Assembly: GCA_011799875.1 (NCBI GenBank)
Contig: CM022303.1
Span: forward strand, 548,717,368-548,781,367
Direction: 5' to 3'
Source of the DNA: Thinopyrum elongatum
Lineage: Eukaryota; Streptophyta; Magnoliopsida; Poales; Poaceae
DNA: 64,000 nt
In this document: positions 46,249 through 55,375 of the stretch, piece by piece
Numbering within the stretch: the stretch's first letter is position 1
How the letters are laid out: each line of letters begins with the position of its first letter
Program-made: the position numbers and the translations under genes
The notes under the pieces: generated by a model
Database searches by the model: none
The model's input: only the letters and a program-made list of their open reading frames with translations
Told to the model about the DNA's origin: nothing

Positions 46249-47232
46249 TCATTGGTGATCCACAACGGGTTTAGCATCAGGTTCCATATTAATCTTGTGC
46301 TGATAGAGAGTGGGACTAATGCCCTTAAGATCATCAAGAGTATATCCAATAGCAGCTCGGTGCTTCTTCAGAATTTTCAGTAATCTTTCTTCTTCATGCT
46401 CTGAAAGGTTAGCACTAATAATAATAGGATATATCTTTTTCTCATCAAGGTAAGCATATTTCAAAGTGTCTGGTAATTGCTTTAGTTCAAACACAGGATC
46501 ACCTTTAGGCGGAGGAGGTCCTCCTAGAGTTTCAATAGGCAAATTATGTTTTAGTAGAGGTCGCTGTTCAAAGAAAATTTTATCTATCTCATTTCTTTCA
46601 TGCATATGCATATCATTTTCATGGTCTAGCAAATATTGTTCTAGTGGATCAGTAGGAGGCACGGCAATAGAAGCAAGACCAATTATTTTATCCTTATTAG
46701 GTAATTCTTTCTTATGAGGTTGCCTATTAAACTTGGAAAAATTAAATTCATGAGACTCATCACCAAAGCGAACACTGACAGTTTGTTTAAGACAATCTAT
46801 AGTAGCATTGATAGTGTTCAAGAAAGGTCTACCAAAGATAATGGGACAAAAGTCATCTTGTGGGGAACCAAGAACTAGAAAATCAGTAGGGTATTTTATT
46901 TTCCCACACAAGACTTCAACATCTCTAACAATCCCAAGTGGTGTGATGGTGTCTCTATTGGCAAGTTTAATAGTAACATCTATGTCTTCTATTTCAGCGG
47001 GTGCTATGTCATTCATAATTTCTTGGTATAAGGTAAAAGGAATAGCACTCACGCTAGCACCTAAATCACATAAACCATGATAACAATGATCTCCTATTTT
47101 GACTGAGACAACACGCATGCCAACAACAGGTCTATGTTTATCTTTTTCATCGGGTTTAGCAATTCTAGCAGCTTCATCACAGAAGTAAATAACATGCCCA
47201 TCTATATTTTCTACCAAGAGATCTTTAACCAT
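46249..47232 (-). pseudogene. A2 protease and RT linker
   Basis: A 327-codon frame with the retropepsin HGLCDLGASVSAIPF and its second loop FCPIIFGRPFLN, then a Pro/Leu-rich linker (ETLGGPPPPKGDP, LLKILKKHRAAIGYTLDDLK). It begins after a TAA at 47254-47256 that breaks it from gag (A1 reads CAA, Gln, there) and ends at a TGA (46246-46248) also present in A1. Both changes fit C-to-T transitions. Confidence 0.86.
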
Positions 47233-47256
47233 AGAAACACTAGGTTCTACTTTGAT

Positions 47257-48276
47257 TTATTCAGCAGGTTTAGGTGCTCTAATATTACTTTTATTGAGCA
47301 TGGTTGAGACCTTAGAATGTTCCTTTATCCTAACAGGGAAAGGTGGTTTTTCAATATAAGCAGTAGGAACAACTGGGTCAACATTGTAAATAATAGTCTC
47401 ATCTTTAACCACAACCGGTTCTTTAATTTCTTCTTTAATAGGTGGATGATATTTAAACCACTTCTCCTTGGGGAGATCAACATGAGTAGCAAATGATTCA
47501 CAGAAAGAGGCTACTATCTTAGAGTCAAGTCCATATTTAGTGCTAAACTTGTGAAAAGCATCGGTATTCATAAAAGATATAACACAATCAAACTTGAGCT
47601 TTATACCTGACTCTTTACCTTCATCGAGTTCCCAATCTTCAGAGTTGCATTTAATTCTTGCTAAAAGATCCCACCTGAATTCAATAGTCTTCTTCATAAA
47701 AGAACTAGTATAAGAAGTATCTAGCATGGACTGATCATCACGAGAAAACCGAGCATAAAAATTCTGAATAATAATTTCTCTTGAGAGCTCATGATTGGGG
47801 CATGAATATAACATTGAATTAAGCCTCCCCCAAGCTAAAGCGATACTTTCTCCTTCATGAGGCCAAAAATTATATATGTAATTCCGATCATGATGAACTA
47901 GATGCATAGGATAATTTTTTTGGTGAAATTCCAATTTCAATCGATTCCAGTTCCAAGATCCAAGATCATCGCATAGCTTATACCATGCCAGTGCTTTTCC
48001 TTTCAAAGATAAAGAAAAAATCTTCTTCTTAGCTTCATCTCCGGGTAAACCTGCAAGCTTAAATAATCCACAAATTTCATCTACATATATCAAGTGCATA
48101 TCAGGATGTTCAGTTCCATCTCCTGCATAAGGATTAGCTAGCAGTTGTTCTATCATACCTGAAGGAATTTCATAACCAATATTTTCAGTAGGTGCAGTAG
48201 GTTGAGGGGTAACTAATTGCGGTTCCGGTCGAGGTGAAGATACCCCGAACAAACACCTCAAAGGATTGTTCTCCAT
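47257..48276 (-). pseudogene. A2 gag
   Basis: The ATG at 48276 (MENNPLRCLFGV) is chosen because it matches A1 and lies ~80 bp from the PBS. It encodes the Gag domain (GDEAKKKIFSLSLKGKALAW, FWPHEGESIALAWGRLNSML) and a long linker rich in Lys/Glu/Pro. No zinc knuckle is seen. It ends early at the TAA at 47254-47256, which separates it from the protease. Confidence 0.86.
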
Positions 48277-48353
48277 AGTAGCAAGTGACAATAAATTTCA
48301 GCACGTAGTAATAATTTTTCCTTACTAATTTCCACTTACCAAGAACGCTTCAC

Positions 48354-48371
48354 TCCCCGGCAACGGTGCCA
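48354..48371 (-). promoter_or_regulatory. A2 primer binding site
   Basis: Complement of TGGCACCGTTGCCGGGGA, one change (G to A) from the S1/S2 consensus. It lies 11 bp from the LTR fragment at 48383. Confidence 0.88.
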
Positions 48372-48382
48372 GAAAAGAGCCT

Positions 48383-48669
48383 TGATGACCCACAAGTATA
48401 GGGGATCAATTGTAGTCCTTTCGATAAGTAAGAGTATCGAACCCAACGAGGAGCAGAAGGAAATGACAAGTGGTTTTCAGCAAGGTATTCTCTGCAAGCA
48501 CTGAAATTGTCGGTAACCAATAGTTTGATAGCAAGATAATTTGTATCGAGCAAGTAATAGTAATGGTAAATAAAGTGCAGCAAGGTAGCCCAATCCTTTT
48601 GTGGCAAAGGACAGGCCAAAACAGTCTCTTATGATAAGCAAAGCGTTCTTGAGGGTACACGGGAATTTC
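48383..48669 (-). repeat. A2 5' LTR fragment
   Basis: Only the U5-side ~287 bp remain, matching 25007-25294 of A1. The fragment stops at GGGAATTTCA and joins copia LTR sequence. The promoter half of the LTR is missing, so A2 could not be transcribed from its own 5' end. Confidence 0.9.
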
Positions 48670-48955
48670 AATATGCTAAGCTAACGGATGGGTCTTGTCC
48701 ATCACATCATTCTCCTAATGATGTGATCCCGTTATCAAATGACAACATATGTCTGTGGTTAGGAAACTTTAACCATCTTTGATCAACGAGCTAGTCTAGT
48801 AGAGGCTTACTAGGGACACGGTATTTGTTTATGTATTCACACATGTATTTAAGTTTCCGGTCAATACAATTCTAGCATGAATAATGAACCTTTATCATGA
48901 ATAAGGAAATATAAAATAACAACTTTATTATTGTCTCTAGGGCATATTTCCTTCA
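48670..48955 (-). repeat. Angela-type 5' LTR remnant
   Basis: About 286 bp matching 35609-35901 of the 3' LTR, with sense start TGAAGGAAATATGCCC at 48955. It is followed by the target duplication GCACT. About 1.45 kb of LTR and the PBS were lost at the A2 junction. Confidence 0.92.
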
Positions 48956-49556
48956 GCACTCCATCCACGTCATGGAGATGTTGCTTGCTGAGGAGAAGTA
49001 CAAGGTGGTCAGGTTCGACCTCGAGTACACCCGCGCTCATGCCGGGTCTCGTCCCAAGGTCGCTGTCGCCCAGATGTGCATGTGCAATCACGTCCTCGTC
49101 TACCACTGCTGCCTGGCCACAAGGCATTGCGAGCGTTTTGCCAGGTTTGGCAACAGCCCCCACTACATGTTCGCTACGGTGGGCATCACCAACGATGTAA
49201 AGGTGCTCAAGAATTCGGGCATCGCCTGCCAGAATATTTTCGACATCCAGGGCCAATACAAGATCTGGGGCAGCAACGAGCATGAGAAGGACTCACTAGT
49301 TCACCTCGCCGAGGCCATCATCGACCCCTACTACAGAGACATGAAGGATTCCTGCAACAAGGACAAGCGTGCCTGGCACTCGGCCTGGATGGGGAAAATC
49401 GACAAAGCTCATGTCGTGTACGCGGCCAAGGAGGCATACACGAGCTACGAGATGTACAGGCGGATCGTTGACATGAGGAAGTGCCTCCTTCCCCAAAACG
49501 GCCAGGGATCCAGCCGGAAGCAGAGCAATGGCAAGCGTCGTCGCAACAAGAAGTAG
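48956..49556 (+). pseudogene. WRN-like 3'-5' exonuclease gene, main fragment
   Basis: Reads in frame from GCACT through HSIHVMEMLLAEEKY to a stop at 49556. Similar to the plant Werner-type DEDDy exonuclease domain (DnaQ-like fold, two-metal-ion nucleotide removal). Motif I has Asp and Glu (VRFDLEYT), motif II has Asp (GITNDVKVLKNSGI), and motif III is YAAKEAYTSYEMYRR, where the usual final Asp of Y-x3-D is Glu. The C-terminus is strongly basic (SSRKQSNGKRRRNKK), possibly nuclear. There is no internal stop over ~200 codons, so it was probably open before the copia broke the gene. Last gene cassette of the CACTA element. Confidence 0.75.
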
Positions 49557-50503
49557 ATGATTAGATCCTCGTTTCTCCTAGTTTAGTATGCATGTAATTG
49601 CTTACTTTGGTGTGTGGAAATGTTATGTGTGTAGTCACTTGTGTAATTGTATGCTTAATTTGGTTATGCAATGCTGTCTTTTTAAGTATATATGTTGATG
49701 CTCTGTAGACAGAGCGTAGATGTTGTGCAGATAGAGTAAATCACATCGCACACGGACTAAACAATGGAACCCATCGGTGATGTTTTCATAAATCACTCAC
49801 AATTATACACCAGCAATCCTTTGCTCACAACACACACGGGTTGTTAACAGGAATCGTCTGTGTTGTTATCCGTCTTCCCACACATTTCCGATTGCAGACC
49901 TGTTTGCCACGTATCACACACATCTTGTTAAGTTGAACCATTTCTGTTCTCTTGGCTCAACGCAAACAGTTCATCCGAGTGAACTGTATGCCGTATATCG
50001 CACACGCATTCATCGGGATGACCGTTTCTTTTGTGTTGCCTAAGCACAAACAGTTCATCTGAGTGAACTGTATGCTGTATATCGCACACACATTCATCGG
50101 GATGACCATTTCTTTTGTGTTGCCTAAGCACAAACAGTTCATCCGAGTGAACTGTATGCCGTATATCGCACACACCTTCATCTGGCTGCCCGTTTCTATT
50201 GTTCCGCCTCATCACAAACAGTCTATCGGGGTGAACCGTATGCCATATATCACACACACCTTGATCTGGCTGCCCGTTTCTGTTGTTCTGTCTCATCGCA
50301 AACAGTTCGTATGGATCAACCGTATGCCCCGCATCGCACATGCATCTAAAATCTGAACTGTGTTTGATGTATCCACCATCGCAAACGTTTTGCATCTTTT
50401 TTGAAGGTTTTTTTACATCACCGTTTGCGATTAATGCATCACACATAGTTTCGTCGAAGGGTCTCTGATTGTAGTGTCGCATTAGCAGCATCCTGCAGTA
50501 GTG
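49557..50503. repeat. CACTA right subterminal region and terminus, 84-bp repeats
   Basis: 3' flank of the exonuclease gene (to ~49740), then CACACGG-type motifs. From about 49960 to 50340 there is a tandem array: the phrase CAGTTCATCCGAGTGAACTG and its variants start at 49967, 50051, 50135, 50219 and 50303, an exact 84-bp period. Each unit carries CGCACAC in fixed position. It ends in the terminal inverted repeat AGCATCCTGCAGTAGTG at 50503. Open frames on both strands over the array follow from the period being a multiple of three. Confidence 0.8.
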
Positions 50504-50895
50504 TATGTTATAGACATTTATCTTGCTGATGTTTCTAGTAGCTCTTGGGTATATGATACCGGATCGGTTGTTCACATATGCAACTCGATGCAGGGGCTAA
50601 GCAGAACTAGGAATGTCGCGGGAGGAGAAGTTGACATATGGGTCGGGAATAAAGCAAGAGTTGCTGCATTGGCCGTCGGCACTATGCAACTTAATTTACC
50701 TTAAGGATTTGTAATGGAACTTGATAATTGTTATTATGTTCCTGCTTTGAGTCGAAACATTATTTCTGCCTCATGTTTGATGAGACAAGGTTATGAATTC
50801 AGTATTAAGGACAATGGTTATTCTATTTACTTGAATAATATGTTTCATGGCTTTGCACCCGTTATGAATGGGTTATTTATCCTAGATCTTGAAGG
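50504..50895 (+). pseudogene. copia C1 protease-region fragment
   Basis: Resumes C1 coding after the CACTA right end: YVIDIYLADVSSSSWVYDTG with the aspartic protease motif DTGSVVHICNS. It then has a TAA at ~50702, and the pre-integrase segment NCYYVPALSRNIISASCLM. It breaks at about 50895 in 'NGLFILDLE', where internal sequence of element B begins. Integrase and most of RT are absent. Confidence 0.85.
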
Positions 50896-51870
50896 TGAAG
50901 CATTAGAGCAATTCCATAGCTCAAAAAATTTAAGTGAAGCATAAAGAGCAATTCTAACAAATCATAGTATAATTTTGGCTCTCTCAAATAGATGTGTCCT
51001 GCAAGGATACTTGTGATAAACTAAAAAGAAAAACAAGCAAAGACTCATATAATACAAGACGCTCCAAGCAAAACTCATGATATGTGACGAATAAAAATAT
51101 AGCTCCAAGTAAAATACCGATGGTCGTTAGAAGAAAGAGGGGATGCCTTCCGGGGCATCCCCAAGCTTAGTTGCTTGTTTCTCCTTGAATATTTCCTTGG
51201 GGTGCTATGGGGCATCCCCAAGCTTAGTCTCTTCTTACTCCCTATTCCTTCATCCATCGTGATCTCACCCAAAAGTTGAAAACTTCAATCACACAAAACT
51301 CAACAAAAACCTTCGTGAGATCCGTTAGTATAAGAAAACCAATCTTTACTTTAAGTACTGTAGAAAACCCATTCAAATTTTTTTATTGCATTATATCTAC
51401 TATATTATAACTTTGCCATGGCTTATACCGCCCGATACAATCCATAGATTCATCAAAATAAGCACACAATGCAAAGAAAACAGGATCTGTCAAAAACAGA
51501 ACATTCTGTAAAGACTCGAATTTTACTTATGCTTCTGTAACTCCAAAAATTCTGAACAATTATGACAACATAGTAAATTTGTATATAAATCTTTTGTAAA
51601 AAATTCAGAATTTTTCGTTGCTTTTGTGAATCTAGACAATTATTTTATGGATGCAAAAGTTTCTGTTTTTCAACAGGATCAAATCAACTATCCCAAAGGC
51701 TTTACTTGGCACAAACACTAATTAAAACATAAAAATACAATCATAACAGAGGCATAATTGTGCAAACACTCAAGAATAGAAAGAAAAAAGAAAAAATAAA
51801 TTTTATTCATTGGGTTGCCTCCCAACAAGCGTTATCGTTTTACGCCCCTAGCTAGGCATAATGCATAGAT
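50896..51870 (-). other. Element B internal non-coding part
   Basis: No gene. Resembles the S1 internal region (AGTGAAGCA.TAGAGCAA phrases at 50896 as at 17169). It carries one paired palindrome/PPT-like module at 51139-51227: GGATGCCTTCCGGGGCATCC followed by CCAAGCTTAG, repeated ~57 bp on. Confidence 0.7.
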
Positions 51871-53022
51871 CTAAGTATTGTCATCTTTAAATTTATATCC
51901 ATAGGATGCCTTCATGATTGATTCATATGGTAGCTTAATTCTTGTTCTAGGGAAGTGTTCCATACCCTTTCTTAGTGGAAACTGAAATTTAATATTGCCT
52001 TCTTTCACATCAATCACGGCACCAATAGTACGTAAAAACGGTCTACCAAGTATAATAGGACAAGATGGATTGCAACCAATATCAAGAACAATAAAGTCTA
52101 TGGGCACATAATTCCTATTTGCAAGAATAAGAACATCATTAATTCTTCCCAAAGGCTTTTTAATAGTAGAATCCGCCAAGCGCAAATTTAAAGAACACTC
52201 TTCAATATTGGTAATACCAAGCACATCACATAAAGATTTCAGAATTGTGGAAACACTAGCACCCAAGTCACATAAAGCAAAACATTCATAATTTTTAATC
52301 TTTACTTTAATGGTGGGTTCCCATTCATCATGTAATTTTCTAGGAATTGAGATCTCTAATTCCAACTTTTCTTCCAAAGCTTTCATCATGGCATCTACGA
52401 TATGTTTAGTAAAAGCTTTATTTTGTTCATAAGCATGGGGTGAATTTATCATGGATTGCAACAAAGAAATACAATCAATCAAAGAGCAATTATCATAATT
52501 AAAGTCTTTGTAATCCAAAAGAGTGGGTACATCACTAGTTAAAGTTTTGACCTCTCCAAACCCGCTTTTATCAATTTTTTCATCAAGATTTTCACCCTCC
52601 GAATTATCGAGACGCATTCTAGCTAAAGTTGACTCTTCTTCAGTCCCTTTATCATCAATTTTAATCTTACTAAACAAGGAATCAATAGAAGAAACACCAA
52701 TCACTTTAAGATCTTCATCTTTTTTATCTTCTAACAAGATTGGTTTAGCTGCCATTTGATTTACTAGGGTAGCTTGCGCATCAGATATTTTGCCTAGCAA
52801 ACTTTCAGCAAAAGCATACTTAGATTGGAGATTACAAACTTCTCTACTAATATCATCAAGTTGTTTTGTTATAGCATCCAGCACAACAGAGTGTTCCTTA
52901 AGTTCTTCGGTAAAATATTTATTGTGCTCAAATTGTGTAGTCATATATTCCTTAGTACTTTTCTCAATTTCAAGCAAAATATTGGGGTAAGGAACATCAT
53001 AATATTTTCTTTGAGGCATCAT
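51871..53022 (-). CDS. Element B gag-protease polyprotein, 383 aa
   Basis: Intact frame, started at the ATG at 53022 (MMPQRKYYDV); the frame is open further upstream without an ATG. The N-terminal half is predicted helical (EEVCNLQSKYAFAESLLGK-type heptads), followed by a DKSGFGEVKTL segment shared with the S1/S2 ORF. The C-terminal half is a retropepsin: ALCDLGASVSTILKS with the DLGAS active site, and CPIILGRPFLRT as flap/second motif. A zinc knuckle is not seen. It should yield Gag and protease only. It stops at 51871 with no RT following. Confidence 0.8.
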   Translation of the reverse strand: MMPQRKYYDVPYPNILLEIEKSTKEYMTTQFEHNKYFTEELKEHSVVLDAITKQLDDISREVCNLQSKYAFAESLLGKISDAQATLVNQMAAKPILLEDKKDEDLKVIGVSSIDSLFSKIKIDDKGTEEESTLARMRLDNSEGENLDEKIDKSGFGEVKTLTSDVPTLLDYKDFNYDNCSLIDCISLLQSMINSPHAYEQNKAFTKHIVDAMMKALEEKLELEISIPRKLHDEWEPTIKVKIKNYECFALCDLGASVSTILKSLCDVLGITNIEECSLNLRLADSTIKKPLGRINDVLILANRNYVPIDFIVLDIGCNPSCPIILGRPFLRTIGAVIDVKEGNIKFQFPLRKGMEHFPRTRIKLPYESIMKASYGYKFKDDNT

Positions 53023-53209
53023 GACTATGCAAACAAGATTGCACACAAAAACATAACTGACAAAAAAAAGGCGAACAGAAAAAGAGGGCGAATAAAACGG
53101 CAAATTTTTGTGAAGTGGGGGAGATGAAAATGAGAGGCAAATGGCAAATAATGTAAATTGCAAGGAGATGAGATTTGTGATTAGGAACCTGATAGATGTT
53201 GATGATGTC

Positions 53210-53285
53210 TCCCCGGCAATGGCGCCAGAAATCGGCACGTGGCCGGGAGACTATCTTGACTTGATCCTCCCCAGCAACGGCGCCA
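53210..53285 (-). promoter_or_regulatory. Element B duplicated primer binding site
   Basis: Two complements of the Athila-type PBS lie 58 bp apart: 53210-53227 (sense TGGCGCCATTGCCGGGGA) and 53268-53285 (sense TGGCGCCGTTGCTGGGGA). Each has one mismatch to the S1 PBS. The one nearer the LTR, 12 bp from its end at 53298, is the expected site. Confidence 0.75.
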
Positions 53286-53297
53286 GATATCCTTTCT

Positions 53298-54858
53298 TGA
53301 TGGCTCGTGTCCGCGTCAGTATTTCCCCGAAGAGGAAGGGATGATGTAGCACAGCTACGGTAGGTATTTCCCTCAGTTATGAAACTAAGGTTATCGAACC
53401 AGTAGGAGAACCAAGCAACACTATGTAAACGGTACCTGCACACAAAGAACAAATACTTGCAACCCGACGCGTAAGAGGGGTTGTCAATCCCTCTCGGGTA
53501 AAAGATAGATTGGTTTATATGATTTTGGATAAATAGATCTCACGATGAAACAAAATAAAATAAATAAAGAAAAAGTGCATCAAGGTATTTTTTTGGTTTT
53601 TAGAATAATAGATCTGAAAACAAAAGTAAATAAAAATAGATCTCAAAGCAAATATCATAAAGAATAGACCCGGGGGGCCGTAGATTTCACTAGTGGCTTC
53701 TCTTGAGAAAAATAGCATACGGTGGGTAAACAAATTACTGTTGGGCAATTGATAGAACATCAAATAATTATGATGATATCCAGGCAATGATCATTATATA
53801 GGCATCACGTCCAAGATTAGTAGACCGACTCCTGCCTGCATCTACTACTATTACTCCACACATCGACCGCTATCCAGCATGCATCTAGTGTATTAAGTTC
53901 ATGGAGAAACGGAATAATGCAATAAGAACGATGACATGATGTAGACAAGATCTATTCATGTAGGAATAGACCCCATCTTATTATCCTTAATAGCAACAAT
54001 ACATGCATGTCTTGCTGCCCCTTCTGTCACTGGGAAAGAACACCGCACGATCGAATCCATCACAAAGCACCTCTTCCCATGGCAAGAAAAATCGATCTAG
54101 TTGGCCTAACTAAACCAAAGATTTGAAGAAGAAATATGAGGCTATAAGTAATCATGCATATAAGAGATCAAAGAAAACTCAAATAACTTTCATGGATATA
54201 GATCTGATCATAAACTCAAAGTTCATCGGATCCCAACAAACACACCGCAGAAAGAGTTACATCAAATAGATCTCCAAGAGACCATTGTATTGAGAATCAA
54301 AAGAGAGAGAGGAAGCCATTTAGCTACTAACTACGGACCCGTAGGTCTACAATGAACTACTCACGCATCATCGGAGAGGCACCAATGAGGATGATGAACC
54401 CCTCTGTGATGGTGTCTAGATTGGATCTGGTGGTTCTGGAACTTGCGGCGGCTGGAATTGTGTTTCGTCGACTCCCCTAGGGTTTTTGGATTTTTGGGGT
54501 ATTTATAGAGCAAAGAGGCGGTGCGGGAGGCGGCCGAGGTGGGCACAACCCACCAGGCGCGCCCAGGTGGGTTGTGCTCCCCTCGGAGCCCCCCGTTGGT
54601 ACTTCTTTGTCCCAACAGGTGTCTTCTGGTCCAGAAAAATTCCCCAAAAAGTTTTGCTGCATTTGTACTCCGTTTGGTACTGATATTCTACGAAGTAAAA
54701 AAACAAGCAAAAAACAGCAACTGGCACTGGGCACTATGTCAATAGGTTAGTCCCAAAAAATGATATAAAGTTGCTATAAAATGATTGTAAAACATCCAAG
54801 AATGATAATATAACAGCATGGAATAATAAAAAATTATAGATACGTTGGAGACGTATCA
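53298..54858 (-). repeat. Element B 5' LTR
   Basis: 1561 bp. Sense start TGATACGTCTCCAACGTATC; sense end ...GACACGAGCCATCA. Related to 61068-62671 over its whole length and, more distantly, to the solo LTR at 9024-10607. Contains the G+C-rich palindromic GGTGGGCACAACCCACC-type stretch. No gene is present. Confidence 0.9.
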
Positions 54859-55355
54859 GTGAGGATGAGCTCGTTGTAAAGAGTTACACCGATGCTAGTT
54901 TCCAAACCGATAGGGATGATAGTCGATCGCAATCTGGGTTTGTGTTCATTCTGAATGGAGGAGCAGTGAGCTGGAGGAGCTCCAAGCAAGATACGATAGC
55001 TGATTCTACAACAGAGGCCAAGTACATTACGGCTTCTGAAGCTGCAAAAGAAGGTGTTTGGGTGAAGAATTTTATTTCTGATCTTGGTGTGGTTGAGAGC
55101 GCGTCCAAGCCATTGGACCTCTATTGTGATAATAGTGGTGCCATCGCGCAAGTCAAGGAACCACGGAACCATCATAAAACCCAACACATACTTAGGCGTT
55201 TTAACCTTATCCGCGACATTGTCGAAAGAGGTGATGTAAACATATGCAAGGTACACATGGATGCAAATGTTGCTGATCCATTGATGAAGCCTCTCCCACG
55301 GTCGAAGCATGAGGCGCACATGAGCACCATGGGCATACGATGCCTAATTGATTGA
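54859..55355 (+). pseudogene. copia C1 RNase H, C-terminal end
   Basis: Picks up C1 inside RNase H (DELVVKSYTDASFQTDRDDS) and stays open to its natural stop TGA at 55353: FILNGGAVSWRSSKQDTIAD, TEAKYITASEAAKEGVWVKN, YCDNSGAIAQVKEPRNHH. It is 20 bp from the 3' LTR, with the PPT (CAAGTGGGAGAC) between them. The upstream RT and integrase are deleted at the B junction. Confidence 0.9.
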
Positions 55356-55375
55356 CTCTAGTGCAAGTGGGAGAC

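Larger units (their letters stand above)
40522..48669 (-). mobile_element. Athila-clade gypsy element A2, both LTRs cut
   Basis: Same family as A1 and collinear with it. The left LTR (40522-41214) holds only the half next to the PPT. The right LTR (48383-48669) holds only the ~287 bp next to the PBS. Thus both outer LTR parts are missing and no TSD can be seen. Internal order on the minus strand is gag (48276), protease, RT, RNase H, integrase (to 43553) and 3' ORF (43204). It lies inside the copia between the 5' leader and 5' LTR remnant. The right junction shares TCA with the copia sequence. Confidence 0.88.
34160..48955 (-). mobile_element. BARE1/WIS/Angela-type copia, interrupted by A2
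   Basis: Minus-strand Ty1/copia. The 3' LTR is 34160-35901 (sense start TGAAGGAAATATGCCC), the PPT (sense CAAGTGGGAGAC) lies next to it, followed upstream by RNase H, RT, integrase, protease and gag up to 39904. A 286-bp remnant of the 5' LTR ends at 48955. GCACT flanks both ends (34155-34159, 48956-48960). Between leader (40521) and 5' LTR remnant (48670) lies gypsy element A2; the PBS and most of the 5' LTR are gone. It broke the exonuclease gene. Confidence 0.92.
2348..50503. mobile_element. CACTA-type DNA transposon carrying several gene cassettes
   Basis: The left end reads CACTGGTACAGCGAGGTGCT. The right end, reverse-complemented, reads CACTACTGCAGGATGCTGCT, an imperfect inverted terminal repeat of about 22 bp. 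Both ends carry arrays of short CACACGGTT/CACAAACGG-like motifs in both orientations, typical of CACTA (EnSpm) subterminal regions. Copia gag lies to the left and the copia protease region to the right, so both ends are bounded by the same interrupted host. Removing A1 and the Angela copia leaves about 14.3 kb. I recognise no TNP2-like transposase; instead there are five gene-like units and a satellite. Non-autonomous and gene-capturing is the likely reading. The flanks share TATGT (5 bp) rather than a clean 3-bp duplication. Confidence 0.78.
50896..54858 (-). mobile_element. Gag-protease-only Athila-like element B
   Basis: Minus-strand element with 5' LTR 53298-54858 (sense TGATACGTCTCCAACG), two PBS-like sites and one gag-protease ORF (53022-51871). 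Downstream is a non-coding region that stops at about 50896 without PPT or 3' LTR. The right flank is GTGAG. A deletion removed its 3' end together with C1 integrase/RT. No RT or integrase is visible, so in its intact form it may have been non-autonomous, although loss by deletion cannot be excluded. Confidence 0.8.

Noticed and set aside
49960..50350. Possible CRISPR-like array
   Set aside because: Head-to-tail 84-bp repeats without unique spacers, in a plant transposon subterminal region.
49928..50575. 215-codon minus-strand frame with regular 28-residue repeats at the CACTA right end
   Set aside because: The 84-bp period is a multiple of three, so any open unit stays open; frames are open on both strands and the frame crosses the transposon terminus into copia sequence.
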